This document shows positions 1-8,281 of a stretch of 64,000 bases of DNA, piece after piece. Source of the stretch: Bin5 sp965218625 (GTDB taxonomy: Bacteria; Chloroflexota; Anaerolineae; Caldilineales; Caldilineaceae); assembly GCA_965218625.1 (NCBI GenBank), contig CBDCLG010000009.1:186001-250000 (forward strand), in the 5' to 3' direction. The notes under the pieces were generated by a model, which saw only the letters and a program-made list of their open reading frames with translations, was not told the origin of the DNA and did no database searches. The position numbers and the translations under genes were made by a program. Positions within the stretch are counted from its first letter, which is position 1. Every line of letters starts with the position of its first letter.

Positions 1-905
1 CGGCGGAGGAGGTGTACAGCCGCGGCTGGAAGACGATCAAGATGTACTTCATGATCGGCCATCCAACGCAGACGCTGGCCGACGTGCAGGCGATCGCCGA
101 CCTCTCCAAGCAGGTGCTGGCGGTGGGCCGCCGCGTGCTGGGCAACAAGGCGAACGTGCGCATAGGCGTCAGCACGCTGGTGCCGAAACCGCACACGCCC
201 TTTCAGTGGGTGCCGATGGCGGAAGAGGAGACGATCCGGGCGCAGATCCGGCTGTTGCAGCGGGAGCTGAAGGGGCCTGGCATCCACTTCACCTGGAATG
301 ACCCGCGCGAGACGCTGGTCGAGGCCTTTCTGACGCGCGGCGACCGCAAGCTGTGCGACGTGATCGAGCGCGCCTGGCAGCTGGGCGCAAAGCTGGACGC
401 ATGGGGCGAGCATTTCCGATTCGATCTGTGGCAGCGCGCCTTCGCCGACTGCGATCTGGAGATGGACTGGTTCGCGCGGCGGCAGCGGCCCGTCGACGAA
501 ATCCTGCCGTGGGAGCACATTTCGGCGGGGCTGAACAAGGAGTTTCTGGCGCAGGAGTATCTGCACACCTATGCCGGCGGCGTGGTGGACGACTGCCGCG
601 AGCACTGCTTCTCCTGCGGCATCCTGGGCTATTTCAAGGAGCAGCGCCGGGAAGCGCCGGACGAGGCCTGGTGTTGTCCGCCGCTGGGCAAGGAAAAGAC
701 GCGCCAACCGGTCGACGTCGTGCCGGTCCCGCTCTATTTCAACGAGGAGATGGGCCGGGAGGGCGTCGAGCTGCCGGCCGGGTCCGGAGTGGACGAGGCG
801 TTGATTTTGGAACTGGAAGAGGCGAAGGGGCAGTACGACGGGCGCGTGCCGCAGCGGCGGCACGGCACGGTCGGCCAGCGCATCGCGGAGGCGGAGGTCG
901 AATGA
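1..905 (+). CDS. B12-binding-type radical SAM protein, C-terminal part (TIGR03960-like)
   Basis: This is the C-terminal part of a large radical SAM protein; the reading frame is open from the first bases, so its start and the CxxxCxxC cluster loop lie upstream of the window. Visible features are the end of the SAM barrel (YFMIGHPTQTLADV, then STLVPKPHTPFQWVPM) and a Cys-rich tail (CREHCFSCGILGYF, then WCCPP). These are typical of the family that is usually followed by a DUF2344 protein, and the next gene is exactly that, overlapping by the 4 bp ATGA. The function of the pair is not established; a role in RNA or tRNA modification is often suggested. The family assignment is firm and the function open. 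Confidence 0.85.
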   Translation, partial: AEEVYSRGWKTIKMYFMIGHPTQTLADVQAIADLSKQVLAVGRRVLGNKANVRIGVSTLVPKPHTPFQWVPMAEEETIRAQIRLLQRELKGPGIHFTWNDPRETLVEAFLTRGDRKLCDVIERAWQLGAKLDAWGEHFRFDLWQRAFADCDLEMDWFARRQRPVDEILPWEHISAGLNKEFLAQEYLHTYAGGVVDDCREHCFSCGILGYFKEQRREAPDEAWCCPPLGKEKTRQPVDVVPVPLYFNEEMGREGVELPAGSGVDEALILELEEAKGQYDGRVPQRRHGTVGQRIAEAEVE

Positions 906-1798
906 CGCAAATTGCTGCTCAGCCGCCGCTGCCGCCCGGCGCGGCGGCGGCGCCCGCGCGTCAGCGGGTGCGTTTCACGTATGAGAAGGGCGAGTCTATC
1001 AAGTTCATCGGCCACCAGGACGAGATGCGCCTGTGGGAGCGGACGCTGCGCCGGGCCGACCTGCCGCTTCTCTACAAGCAGGGCTTCAACCCGCAGCCGC
1101 ATATCCAGTTCGCGGCGCCGCTGGGGCTGGGGATGACGGGCGTGCAGGAGCTGCTCGACGTGACGTTCAGCCCACCGCTGCCGTTGGAGGAGCTGGCAGC
1201 GCGGATTCGGCACAAGCTGCCGCCGGGCGTGCGCCTGCTGGATGGCAGGGAGGTGCCGCTGAAGACGGCTTCGCCGCAGTCGCTGACGATCGGCGCCGAC
1301 TATACGATCCTGGTCTACGCCGAGCCGGACGAGGTTAGCGAGGCGGAGTTGCGGGCCGGAATCGACGCGTTTCTGGCCGCGGACACGTGCTGGCGCGAGC
1401 GGGAGCGCCACGGCCAGCGTTACCGTTACAATCTACGCCCGCTAATCCTGGCATTGCACTACACGGACTACGACGCCGCGGCCGGCGAGCATCGCATCTT
1501 TCTGCGCGTGCAGATGCGGGCCGGCGCGACCGGCCGGCCGGACGAGCTGGTTGACGCGCTCGGATTTGACGACTACGCGCGCACGCTCCGTCGCGAGCGT
1601 ATCTATTTCGCCGACAGGGAGCCGGACCTGGCCGTCTTTGCCGCGTACCCGGTTGTTTCGCAGGAGGAGATTTCTGCGGAAAGGCCCAAGCCGCGCCGTA
1701 AAGGGCGAAAACGCCGCCGTACGGCGAGCCCTAAGAGTGAAGCTGACAGGCAAATAAAAAAGCCCTTCGCACAGAAAGCGGCTGACGAGTTCGATTGA
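902..1798 (+). CDS. radical SAM-associated DUF2344 protein (TIGR03936-like)
   Basis: A 298-residue protein whose ATG at 902 overlaps the stop of the upstream radical SAM gene, which implies translational coupling. After a Pro/Ala-rich leader come the family hallmarks RVRFTYEKGESIKFIGHQD and LPLLYKQGFNPQPHIQF, then an acidic alpha/beta domain. The tail, from about residue 260, is strongly basic (RPKPRRKGRKRRR) and could bind nucleic acid. The frame is open much further upstream inside the neighbouring gene, but only the 902 start fits the family N-terminus. The partner relation with the radical SAM protein is well supported; the biochemical role is unknown. Confidence 0.85.
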   Translation: MTQIAAQPPLPPGAAAAPARQRVRFTYEKGESIKFIGHQDEMRLWERTLRRADLPLLYKQGFNPQPHIQFAAPLGLGMTGVQELLDVTFSPPLPLEELAARIRHKLPPGVRLLDGREVPLKTASPQSLTIGADYTILVYAEPDEVSEAELRAGIDAFLAADTCWRERERHGQRYRYNLRPLILALHYTDYDAAAGEHRIFLRVQMRAGATGRPDELVDALGFDDYARTLRRERIYFADREPDLAVFAAYPVVSQEEISAERPKPRRKGRKRRRTASPKSEADRQIKKPFAQKAADEFD

Positions 1799-2018
1799 TC
1801 CTCACCGAATTGCCCGACGGCCTCGCCCCAAAAGGCTGCTGGCAATCCGATCTTTCCCCTTTACCCCGGTCTTCCAGCCCAGCGTTGCTTGGCGCCGCAG
1901 TTACCTCTTTCTTCAACCGTATATCAAACGTCCGCGAACGGGCCGAATTGAATCCGTTTGGGCGGAGCCCCGTATAGTAAGCTGAAACCAATTTCGAAAT
2001 TATTCGACTGGACCGGCT

Positions 2019-2888
2019 ATGAAACGCAGCGAAGCGATACGGACGGCGGCGCTCATTGCTCTGCCTTTCCTGCTGCTGCCCGCTGCATACTGGTTTGCAG
2101 TCGCGATGCCGGGCCGCTTGTCCGCCAACGAAGCGGAGAACGCCGCGCGCGTCCTGTTGCGGGCCGCGTACATCGGGGGGGCAGTACTTGGACTGCTGGC
2201 GGGGCGTCCGATCTGGTTCTATCCCTGGCTGGGCTTCGCCGTGTATGAAACGGTCGCGGTTATGATGCTGGTGGTTGAGCGGTTCATTCCCGATGGATGG
2301 CGCCTGATCGCTGGCGCCGGCATGGATTTCTTTCTTTTTGGTTTACTTCCCGAACTCGGGGAGCCTGTCCCGAGATTGCTGCGCGTCTCGCTTTTCCTGC
2401 TTGTGTTTTCGCCTTTTTTCGCGACTGCGCTGTGGGTCGGCTGGCGGAGGTCTCAGCGTCCGCTGGCGATATACACCGTCTTTCCGCAAGCCGCTCTGAC
2501 TCTGCTTCTCTATCTGTCAATTAAATTCGGGCCTGTAACCGTCGCTGAAACCGTGGTGATAATTCCCCCTGCTGTGGCATCAGCAGTGGTCGCCATCTTC
2601 TTCTGGCGCCTGTCGCCAGTTGTTGCGCCTCGTCTCAAGAACGGGGATCACGTGTTGGTGCTTTACGCTGGCGTTCCTCTCGTCCACCTGTGCTACCTAT
2701 TGGGCGTGGTCCTCGTGAAGGGTGAATTCGCCGCAGAGCCGTTTATAATCTTCTTTCCGCTCTTCACCTATGTAGGTTGGTTCATTCTCACCATACCCTT
2801 GCTGCTGCCGCTTCTTCTCCAGCTGCTGTTTCGCGAATTGGAGACCAGAAGGGCTTTTGTGTGGCTTTCTCGCTTGGGTTTTCGATAG
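2019..2888 (+). CDS. multi-pass membrane protein, tandem family copy 1
   Basis: A 289-residue protein with about seven hydrophobic segments: near residues 10-30, 45-90, 120-145, 150-170, 180-200, 210-235 and 240-275. I do not recognise a named family. It shares with the next three copies the start M(N/K)R(T/S)E..RTAALIALPFLLLP, the motif GRPxWFYPWLGFAVYE and a segment WRRSQRPLAIYTVFPQAALT. A 35-bp leader directly before the ATG resembles those of copy 2, the remnant and copy 4, and none of them has a clear Shine-Dalgarno site. The family is a local gene duplication; membrane location is clear, function unknown. Confidence 0.75.
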   Translation: MKRSEAIRTAALIALPFLLLPAAYWFAVAMPGRLSANEAENAARVLLRAAYIGGAVLGLLAGRPIWFYPWLGFAVYETVAVMMLVVERFIPDGWRLIAGAGMDFFLFGLLPELGEPVPRLLRVSLFLLVFSPFFATALWVGWRRSQRPLAIYTVFPQAALTLLLYLSIKFGPVTVAETVVIIPPAVASAVVAIFFWRLSPVVAPRLKNGDHVLVLYAGVPLVHLCYLLGVVLVKGEFAAEPFIIFFPLFTYVGWFILTIPLLLPLLLQLLFRELETRRAFVWLSRLGFR

Positions 2889-2988
2889 CCAGACGCCGAC
2901 AGAAGCCGCGTCTGGCGATGTGGACAGCGTTAACCGGATTCGATAGGGATGGCGAATCCATCGTCGGACTTGGCGGAATCCATTTGAT

Positions 2989-3852
2989 ATGAACCGCACG
3001 CGAACTATACGAACTGCGGCTCTCATCGCACTGCCGTTTCTGCTGCTGCCCGCTGGCGTCTGGGCGTCGGGGGCCGTCTACGAGAGCACCTCGGACCTCC
3101 AGTGGTGGTGGGTCGCGCGTTGGTCTTTGCGAGCAATCTACTGTAGCGGCGCGCTCTGGGGCTGGCTGGCAGGTCGCCCGCGATGGTTCTACCCTTGGTT
3201 GGGTTTTGCGTCGTACGAGGCGACGGCAGTGCTGTTGTCGTTGTTTTCCAGCATCGTGCCCGACGGTCACAGCTTGTTCGGCACGCTTGCGATAAGCCTG
3301 TTTACCTTCGGCATTTCGTCGGCCTTCATTCCCGCTGAAGTCGGGCCATCCTTCTGGCCCAGGGACTTCCTGCTATTTCTACTTGTATTTGCCCCCTACC
3401 TGGCGATCACGCTCGGGATTGGCTGGCGGAGTTCGCGGAGGCTGTTGGCGGTCTATGCAGTCTTTCCCTTTGCAGCGCTTACTTTGCCGCTCCTCTTCTT
3501 CGTTGAAAGAGGGAACTATTCAAGTGAAGATTATGTGGCGCTGCTTCCTTCTGCGGTTACGGCAGCTATTTTTGCCGTCTGGTACTCCTGGCTGGCATCT
3601 GACGAATCTATGGCGCAATGGGACTGGGGAGCCCTGCTCATCCTTGTTCACGGGGTGCTGTTTGCCGCAGCTGGCCTTCTGTTAGGGTATTTTCTGAAGA
3701 ACCCTCCACTCAACGAAATAGCAGTCCTGTTCGGCCTGGTTCTTCCAACTTATGTAGGATGGATGATCCTCAGCATCACACTGCTGTTGCCGCCCTTGCT
3801 GCAATTGCCGGGCTGGCTGTTCCGAACCGGCTTCAGGTGGGCTTTCGAGTAA
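2989..3852 (+). CDS. multi-pass membrane protein, tandem family copy 2
   Basis: A 287-residue paralogue of the preceding gene. It begins MNRTRTIRTAALIALPFLLL and keeps the signature GRPRWFYPWLGFASYE near residue 65 and the IGWRSSRRLLAVYAVFPFAA segment in the middle, followed by three more hydrophobic stretches. The 35 bases before the ATG begin GAATCCATCGTCG, almost the same as before copy 4 and at the same distance from the start. It sits 100 bp after copy 1 on the same strand. No function can be assigned; a transporter or a membrane sensor would both fit the topology. Confidence 0.75.
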   Translation: MNRTRTIRTAALIALPFLLLPAGVWASGAVYESTSDLQWWWVARWSLRAIYCSGALWGWLAGRPRWFYPWLGFASYEATAVLLSLFSSIVPDGHSLFGTLAISLFTFGISSAFIPAEVGPSFWPRDFLLFLLVFAPYLAITLGIGWRSSRRLLAVYAVFPFAALTLPLLFFVERGNYSSEDYVALLPSAVTAAIFAVWYSWLASDESMAQWDWGALLILVHGVLFAAAGLLLGYFLKNPPLNEIAVLFGLVLPTYVGWMILSITLLLPPLLQLPGWLFRTGFRWAFE

Positions 3853-3970
3853 ACTGATCGGCATCGTCTGACTTCCATCCACAAGATCCGCTGTTGTCGT
3901 ATGTTGCGGAGCAATTCGGTCAAGTTTGAGAAAGTGAATCATCTTCCGGACTCGACCAACTCCACCGGCC

Positions 3971-4072
3971 ATGAACCGCACTGAAGAGGTTCGAACCGCA
4001 GCGCTTATCGCATCGCCGATCCTTCTGTTGCCGGCCGGCATCTGGCTGCAAGAGCAGGGCCAACGGCGCTGA
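3971..4072 (+). pseudogene. 5' remnant of a fifth copy of the tandem membrane-protein family
   Basis: From the ATG at 3971, 33 codons read MNRTEEVRTAALIASPILLL and then PAGIWL, as in the N-terminus of copies 2 and 4; reading then runs into unrelated sequence and stops (TGA 4070-4072). The 35 bases upstream also match the leaders of the other copies at the same spacing. It is therefore a truncated duplicate and not a chance ORF. The rest of the 3853-4211 interval shows no other gene. Confidence 0.7.
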
Positions 4073-4211
4073 TCGCGTAGTTCTGTGAACACAGGACCTG
4101 GCGGCGAGTGGAGGGAGACGGCCTTTCGCTTCCTTAACTCCGAGAACTAAAATAATATTAAGACTGGTGTTGCATGAGTAAGGAAAATTGACTAAATGGG
4201 TTAACTCACCA

Positions 4212-5093
4212 ATGTCCCGATTTCGTCCATCGCTCTCGACAATTCTCATCATACTGCCCTACATTCTTCTGTCCGCAGCCATCTGGCTGGAGTATAGGCC
4301 AGTAGGCGGGCCGGGAAGCCTTGTTTGGCGGGTGGACTTTCGCTGGCCGCTGCGGGCCTTCTATCTCGGCGGCGCAATTCTCGGCTGGCGAGCGGGACGT
4401 CCGTCCTGGTTTTATGCCTGGCTGGGATTTGCGGTCTTGGAGTCGGTGTTCATGCTGCTCAACTTCTCTGCCTGGCTTCCAGGGGCCATTGATGCGGACC
4501 GTCACGTGGTTGTCGACAGACTTATCGACTATGGGCTCCCCTCGCTGGTTCTGGTCTCGTATCTTTTGGCCCCTCTTTGGGCTGGCTGGCGCCGGCCGAG
4601 GAGCTTACTGAGCGCTTATACTGTCTTTCCTCAAGCTGCGTTAACATATCCACTACTGGCTTTTGCTGTTGATTGGTGGTTTTACCTGCCCAACATTTGG
4701 TTCTTGATCGTGCTGTCGGCAGGGGTATCTGCAGCAGCCGCGTTAATGTTCTGGAGGCCGCCGGCATTCCTTGTACGCGCCGGCGAAGCAGTCGCAAGGG
4801 GTGTAGTGCTCTATGGGGGCGTGTTTCTTGCCCAGTCCACGTTATGGATCGGAATGGGTCTATTCTACGAAGACGAACGTCTCTCTGCTGTTCGACCGCT
4901 GAACGAATTCACGACAACGGGTCTGATGTTGCTCAGCGGGGCCGTGCTGCTCCCTTTCCTGGTGCGCGTTCTGATCTTTCCGGTCAAGTTTGGCTATAGG
5001 AGGATTATCAACGGAGCTACGCGCGACCGCCGACCTTCCATGAACAATAGCGACTGCCAGAATATGGGGCGGGACGATTCTGGAACTGAATGA
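4212..5093 (+). CDS. multi-pass membrane protein, tandem family copy 3 (divergent)
   Basis: About 293 residues from ATG 4212; a TTG at 4188 preceded by AAGGA is an alternative start giving 301 residues. It keeps the family core (LGGAILGWRAGRPSWFYAWLGF near residue 60, then AGWRRPRSLLSAYTVFPQAA) and the hydrophobic pattern. It lacks the MNRTE-type start and the conserved 35-bp leader. The C-terminus carries a polar tail (NGATRDRRPSMNNSDCQN) absent from copies 1 and 2. The remnant with the missing N-terminus lies just upstream, which suggests recombination between copies. Function unknown. Confidence 0.7.
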   Translation: MSRFRPSLSTILIILPYILLSAAIWLEYRPVGGPGSLVWRVDFRWPLRAFYLGGAILGWRAGRPSWFYAWLGFAVLESVFMLLNFSAWLPGAIDADRHVVVDRLIDYGLPSLVLVSYLLAPLWAGWRRPRSLLSAYTVFPQAALTYPLLAFAVDWWFYLPNIWFLIVLSAGVSAAAALMFWRPPAFLVRAGEAVARGVVLYGGVFLAQSTLWIGMGLFYEDERLSAVRPLNEFTTTGLMLLSGAVLLPFLVRVLIFPVKFGYRRIINGATRDRRPSMNNSDCQNMGRDDSGTE

Positions 5094-5132
5094 GATGGAA
5101 TCCATTGTCGAGTTCGACCTGCTCCTACAGCC

Positions 5133-6992
5133 ATGAACCGTACTGAATCAGTCCGAACCGCAGCGCTCATTGCACTGCCGTTCCTGCTGTTGCCCACCGG
5201 CATCTGGCTGGGAGCGACGGCCGTGGTGCAGCCGCCCCTGCTGGATTGGTGGTTGGCGGTGCGCTGGACGCTGCGGGCGGTCTACATTGGCGGGGCGGTT
5301 CTGGGCTGGCGGGCGGGGCGTCCGCGCTGGTTCTATCCGTGGCTGGGCTTCGCCGTGTATGAAGCGGTGGCGACGCTCTTGTGGCTTACCCCATTCCTGG
5401 TGAGCGCCCTCCTAGATCAGGACCACCGGGCCGCCACCGCCTTCCTGGTCTTCGCGCTTTTTCTACTCGCCTTCACCCCTTACCTTGCAGCTGTGCTCTG
5501 GATCGGTTGGCGGCGTTCGCAACGTCTCCTGGCCGCTTACACCATCTTTCCCCACGCCGCACTGACCCTCCCGCTCTTCTTTGCTGTCGACGAAAGGGCA
5601 ATGCTGGAATTCACCTGGGTGGGAACGCTCCTCTCGGCCGCTGCCGCTGGCGTGTTTGCTGTTCTCTACTGGCCTGCGCCAACAGCGGTTTCGAGGGGTC
5701 ACAAGAACTGGGTCCGCGCGGCCGTGCTCTATGGCGGCGTGTTTGCTTGCCAGCTATTTAACGTAATCGGCATGGGTATCGAGTTCGGCGGCGCGATCGA
5801 TTCTCTTGTCTTCGCGATACCGTTAACTGGCTTGGGCTGGCTAATCTTGAGCGGGCCACTGCTGCTGCCGCCGATATTGCGATGGCTGGTTCGCGTACTG
5901 AGAGCTGAAAGAGGCATCGCCACCCTTTCACAATGGGGCGGGCAGCTACATTCCGGAACTTTTGCAGTGTCGCAGCGATTTGTCGGTGTGAAGCGTCTCT
6001 TGCAAACTGTGAAGCATCGAGAAAGGTCCTCCAAAGGAGAAGGTCAAATGAGCGAAGAGACAACCGCGGCGGTCGTACCCGAGACGCGCAGGACGTACGG
6101 GCCGAACCTGGACTACGTCTACAAGCTGTCGATCGTGGTCCTGGCGGCGCTGGCGGTCATCCTGGTGGCGCTGTATGTGGGCAGGGCGGCGGTCTACAAG
6201 ATTCACGAATTCGAGCGCGGGCTGCATCTGCGCGGCGGGCGCTTTTTGGGAGTGCAGATGCCCGGCTGGCACGCGCAAATTCCGCTGGTCGACACGGTAA
6301 TCATCGTCAAGGTCAACGAGAGGCTGGGCTACGTCGAGCGCATCCCGGCCATGACTTCGGACAATGTGACGATGGATGTCTCGCTGCAGTACACCTACCG
6401 GGTGACCAACCCGGAGCGGTTCGCGCTGGCGGTGGACGACCCGGAACGCATTGTTTTTGAGTTTGTGCAGGGTAGGCTGCGCGACGTGATCAACACCAAG
6501 GCGATGAACGGGGTGATGAACCAGCGCACCGAGATGAACGTGGAGATGATGCAGGTGTTGAAGGAGAAGGAGGACCAGTACGGGGTGGAATTCGTGACGG
6601 TACAGATCCAGAGCGCGTCGCCGCCGGCGGAGGTTCTGTCCGCGATCAAGGACCGCATGGTGGCGGCGCAGCTGCAAGAGCAGGCCGAGGCGGAAGCGGC
6701 ACAACAGCGCATCGTCGCCGACGCCCAATTCTACGCGTCGCAGAAGCAGGCCGATGCCGACGCGTACTGGATCACGGCGACTGCTGCAGCGGAGGCCGAG
6801 CAGATCCGGCTCACGACGGAGGCGCAGCAGCTGGCGGTGCGCGCTATCCTGGGCGAGCTGGAGGGCAAGGGCGCGCTGGCGGATAAGTATATCGATTATC
6901 TGATTGCCGTGGAGCTGAAGGAGAACAGCAAGTGGATCCTCGGCACGGGGGCGGAGCCGGTCCTGGAGCTGCGGCCGGACGCGGGAGAGTGA
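5133..6992 (+). CDS. in-frame fusion ORF: tandem membrane-protein copy 4 plus SPFH/band-7 protein
   Basis: A single uninterrupted 619-codon frame. Residues 1 to about 265 are the fourth copy of the membrane-protein family (MNRTESVRTAALIALPFLLL; GRPRWFYPWLGFAVYE; IGWRRSQRLLAAYTIFPHAA). Residues 266-305 are a polar linker. From residue 306 it is a complete SPFH-domain protein. No stop separates the parts, although the other copies end near residue 290. Because a strong Shine-Dalgarno site and ATG sit at the junction (6048), two proteins may be made, or a fusion and a free SPFH protein. The conserved 35-bp leader precedes the ATG at 5133. Confidence 0.6.
   Translation: MNRTESVRTAALIALPFLLLPTGIWLGATAVVQPPLLDWWLAVRWTLRAVYIGGAVLGWRAGRPRWFYPWLGFAVYEAVATLLWLTPFLVSALLDQDHRAATAFLVFALFLLAFTPYLAAVLWIGWRRSQRLLAAYTIFPHAALTLPLFFAVDERAMLEFTWVGTLLSAAAAGVFAVLYWPAPTAVSRGHKNWVRAAVLYGGVFACQLFNVIGMGIEFGGAIDSLVFAIPLTGLGWLILSGPLLLPPILRWLVRVLRAERGIATLSQWGGQLHSGTFAVSQRFVGVKRLLQTVKHRERSSKGEGQMSEETTAAVVPETRRTYGPNLDYVYKLSIVVLAALAVILVALYVGRAAVYKIHEFERGLHLRGGRFLGVQMPGWHAQIPLVDTVIIVKVNERLGYVERIPAMTSDNVTMDVSLQYTYRVTNPERFALAVDDPERIVFEFVQGRLRDVINTKAMNGVMNQRTEMNVEMMQVLKEKEDQYGVEFVTVQIQSASPPAEVLSAIKDRMVAAQLQEQAEAEAAQQRIVADAQFYASQKQADADAYWITATAAAEAEQIRLTTEAQQLAVRAILGELEGKGALADKYIDYLIAVELKENSKWILGTGAEPVLELRPDAGE
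6048..6992 (+). CDS. SPFH/band-7 domain membrane protein (own start inside the fusion frame)
   Basis: Read from ATG 6048, preceded by AAAGGAG at good spacing, this is a 314-residue stomatin/prohibitin-like protein. It has a short cytoplasmic N-terminus and one membrane helix near residues 27-47 (LSIVVLAALAVILVALYVG). An SPFH domain follows (EFERGLHLRGGRFLG; PAMTSDNVTMDVSLQYTYRV). Next comes an Ala/Glu/Gln-rich coiled coil around residues 200-260. Such proteins form ring or scaffold assemblies on membranes. The next gene follows after 3 bp and probably works with it. The start choice rests on the ribosome-binding site and the usual length of the family. Confidence 0.7.
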   Translation: MSEETTAAVVPETRRTYGPNLDYVYKLSIVVLAALAVILVALYVGRAAVYKIHEFERGLHLRGGRFLGVQMPGWHAQIPLVDTVIIVKVNERLGYVERIPAMTSDNVTMDVSLQYTYRVTNPERFALAVDDPERIVFEFVQGRLRDVINTKAMNGVMNQRTEMNVEMMQVLKEKEDQYGVEFVTVQIQSASPPAEVLSAIKDRMVAAQLQEQAEAEAAQQRIVADAQFYASQKQADADAYWITATAAAEAEQIRLTTEAQQLAVRAILGELEGKGALADKYIDYLIAVELKENSKWILGTGAEPVLELRPDAGE

Positions 6993-6995
6993 CCG

Positions 6996-7463
6996 ATGCG
7001 ACGGGTCCTCTTACTGGTCGGGGCGGTTCTGCTCCTGGCAATTCTGCAGGGGACGGTACGGCGGGGGCTGGCCGTATCGCGCTTTCACAGCGAGCTGATC
7101 GAAAAACGCATCTACGCCTACCGTGACTGGCAGAGCACCGGCGTGCGGGTCAACCAGGGCGACCTGGTCGAGATTGAGGCGAAGGGCGAGTGGCTCTACA
7201 CGCCGGAAGAGTACCACGGGCCGGAGGGGCACGCGGTCTTCCTGGCGCCGGGCTTTTACCCGGTGGCGGGGGTGGCGGGGGGCGTGCTGCTCGGGCGGAT
7301 TGGCGAGGCCGGGCGGCACTTTGAAGTCGGGGTAGGCGCCACCTTTCAGGCTCGGGAACACGGCATCCTCTACCTGCGCATCAACGACGACATTCTGAGC
7401 GACAACGACGGCTTGGTCGCGGCGCAGGTCGACGTGACGCAGACGGCAGATACGCTGCCCTGA
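6996..7463 (+). CDS. membrane-anchored PA-IL lectin-like domain protein
   Basis: A 155-residue protein with an N-terminal membrane helix (RVLLLVGAVLLLAILQGTV), followed by a domain resembling the PA-I galactophilic lectin fold. It shows W.STGVRVNQGDLVEIEAKG, then GGVLLGRIGEAGRHFEVGVG and LYLRINDDILSDNDGLVAAQV; the LGRIG and INDD..DN blocks are the usual calcium/sugar-loop landmarks. It begins 3 bp after the SPFH gene, so the two are almost certainly co-expressed. A role in binding envelope or external sugars at the membrane is an inference; a purely structural jelly-roll is the alternative. Confidence 0.7.
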   Translation: MRRVLLLVGAVLLLAILQGTVRRGLAVSRFHSELIEKRIYAYRDWQSTGVRVNQGDLVEIEAKGEWLYTPEEYHGPEGHAVFLAPGFYPVAGVAGGVLLGRIGEAGRHFEVGVGATFQAREHGILYLRINDDILSDNDGLVAAQVDVTQTADTLP

Positions 7464-7515
7464 GCGGAATGGGTTGGAAGGCGGCGCGCACGCGGCACGC
7501 CTCTGTCACGACCGG

Positions 7516-8238
7516 CTACGCCTCTTCCTCGCCATAGCTGTGGCCGGACATGATCGCGCGCAGCTCGGCGGCGGTCGAGGCGTTCTGCAGGCGGCCGATG
7601 CGATCGGCTTCGTCGGCCAGCAGCTGCTTGACGTTGCTGAGGACCCTTTCCATCTTGTCGGCGGGGAACTTGCAGGCGCCGTTCTCATCCATGTGGACGA
7701 TTTCGCCCGGCGCCACGTCCATACCGGCGACATGCACCGGCGCGTTGACCGAGTGCACGGCCATATCGCCGTGGCCCGGTGTGACGCCGCTGAGCAGATA
7801 CTGGAAGCCCATCGGTCTGATCTCGTCGATGTCGCGCGATGGGCCGTTGGAGATGCAGCCGAGGCAACCGATTGCCTTCAGCGCCGCGGTCATGTTGCCG
7901 CCGGCCAGCCCCACTTTGCCGGCGATCTGCGGCGGAAATTTCTGTTCGAGCACGAGAATGGTCGGTTTGGGGGAGGCTTCCAATGCGTCCAGCACGTCCA
8001 TGAAGGAGAGGCGCGTGAAGTTGGGGTCGGGCAGGCCGTAGACGCAGGTAACGGCATAGCCGGCAAGCGCCCCCATCTCCGGGTACATGCAGCGAATCGT
8101 CTGGTCGGTGTACCAGTTCTCGGTCCAGGGGTTGTAGAGGCCGAGGCACAGCGGATCGTTGGGATAGGTGGCAACGACATTGGTGACAGAAGGGGTATCG
8201 ACGGTTTTCAGCTCTTCCAGGATCGCTTGCGGGTTCAT
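7516..8238 (-). CDS. RraA-like family protein (HMG aldolase / RraA fold)
   Basis: A 240-residue protein of the RraA/4-hydroxy-4-methyl-2-oxoglutarate aldolase fold. Landmarks are NGPSRDIDEIRPMGFQYLLS (the Arg-Asp pair that holds substrate and metal), then VNAPVHVAGMDVAPGEIVHM and a C-terminal helix. The ATG at 8238 has a GAGGA ribosome site; the long open frame further upstream is only the shadow of the neighbouring gene. Members cleave 4-carboxy- or methyl-oxoglutarate-type hydroxyacids, or decarboxylate oxaloacetate; some instead bind RNase E. The catabolic neighbourhood favours an aldolase, but the exact substrate cannot be read from the sequence. Confidence 0.8.
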   Translation of the reverse strand: MNPQAILEELKTVDTPSVTNVVATYPNDPLCLGLYNPWTENWYTDQTIRCMYPEMGALAGYAVTCVYGLPDPNFTRLSFMDVLDALEASPKPTILVLEQKFPPQIAGKVGLAGGNMTAALKAIGCLGCISNGPSRDIDEIRPMGFQYLLSGVTPGHGDMAVHSVNAPVHVAGMDVAPGEIVHMDENGACKFPADKMERVLSNVKQLLADEADRIGRLQNASTAAELRAIMSGHSYGEEEA

Positions 8239-8281
8239 GCTGGGTTCCTCGTGTGGTTGCTCTTGGAGCGGGAAAAGATTG

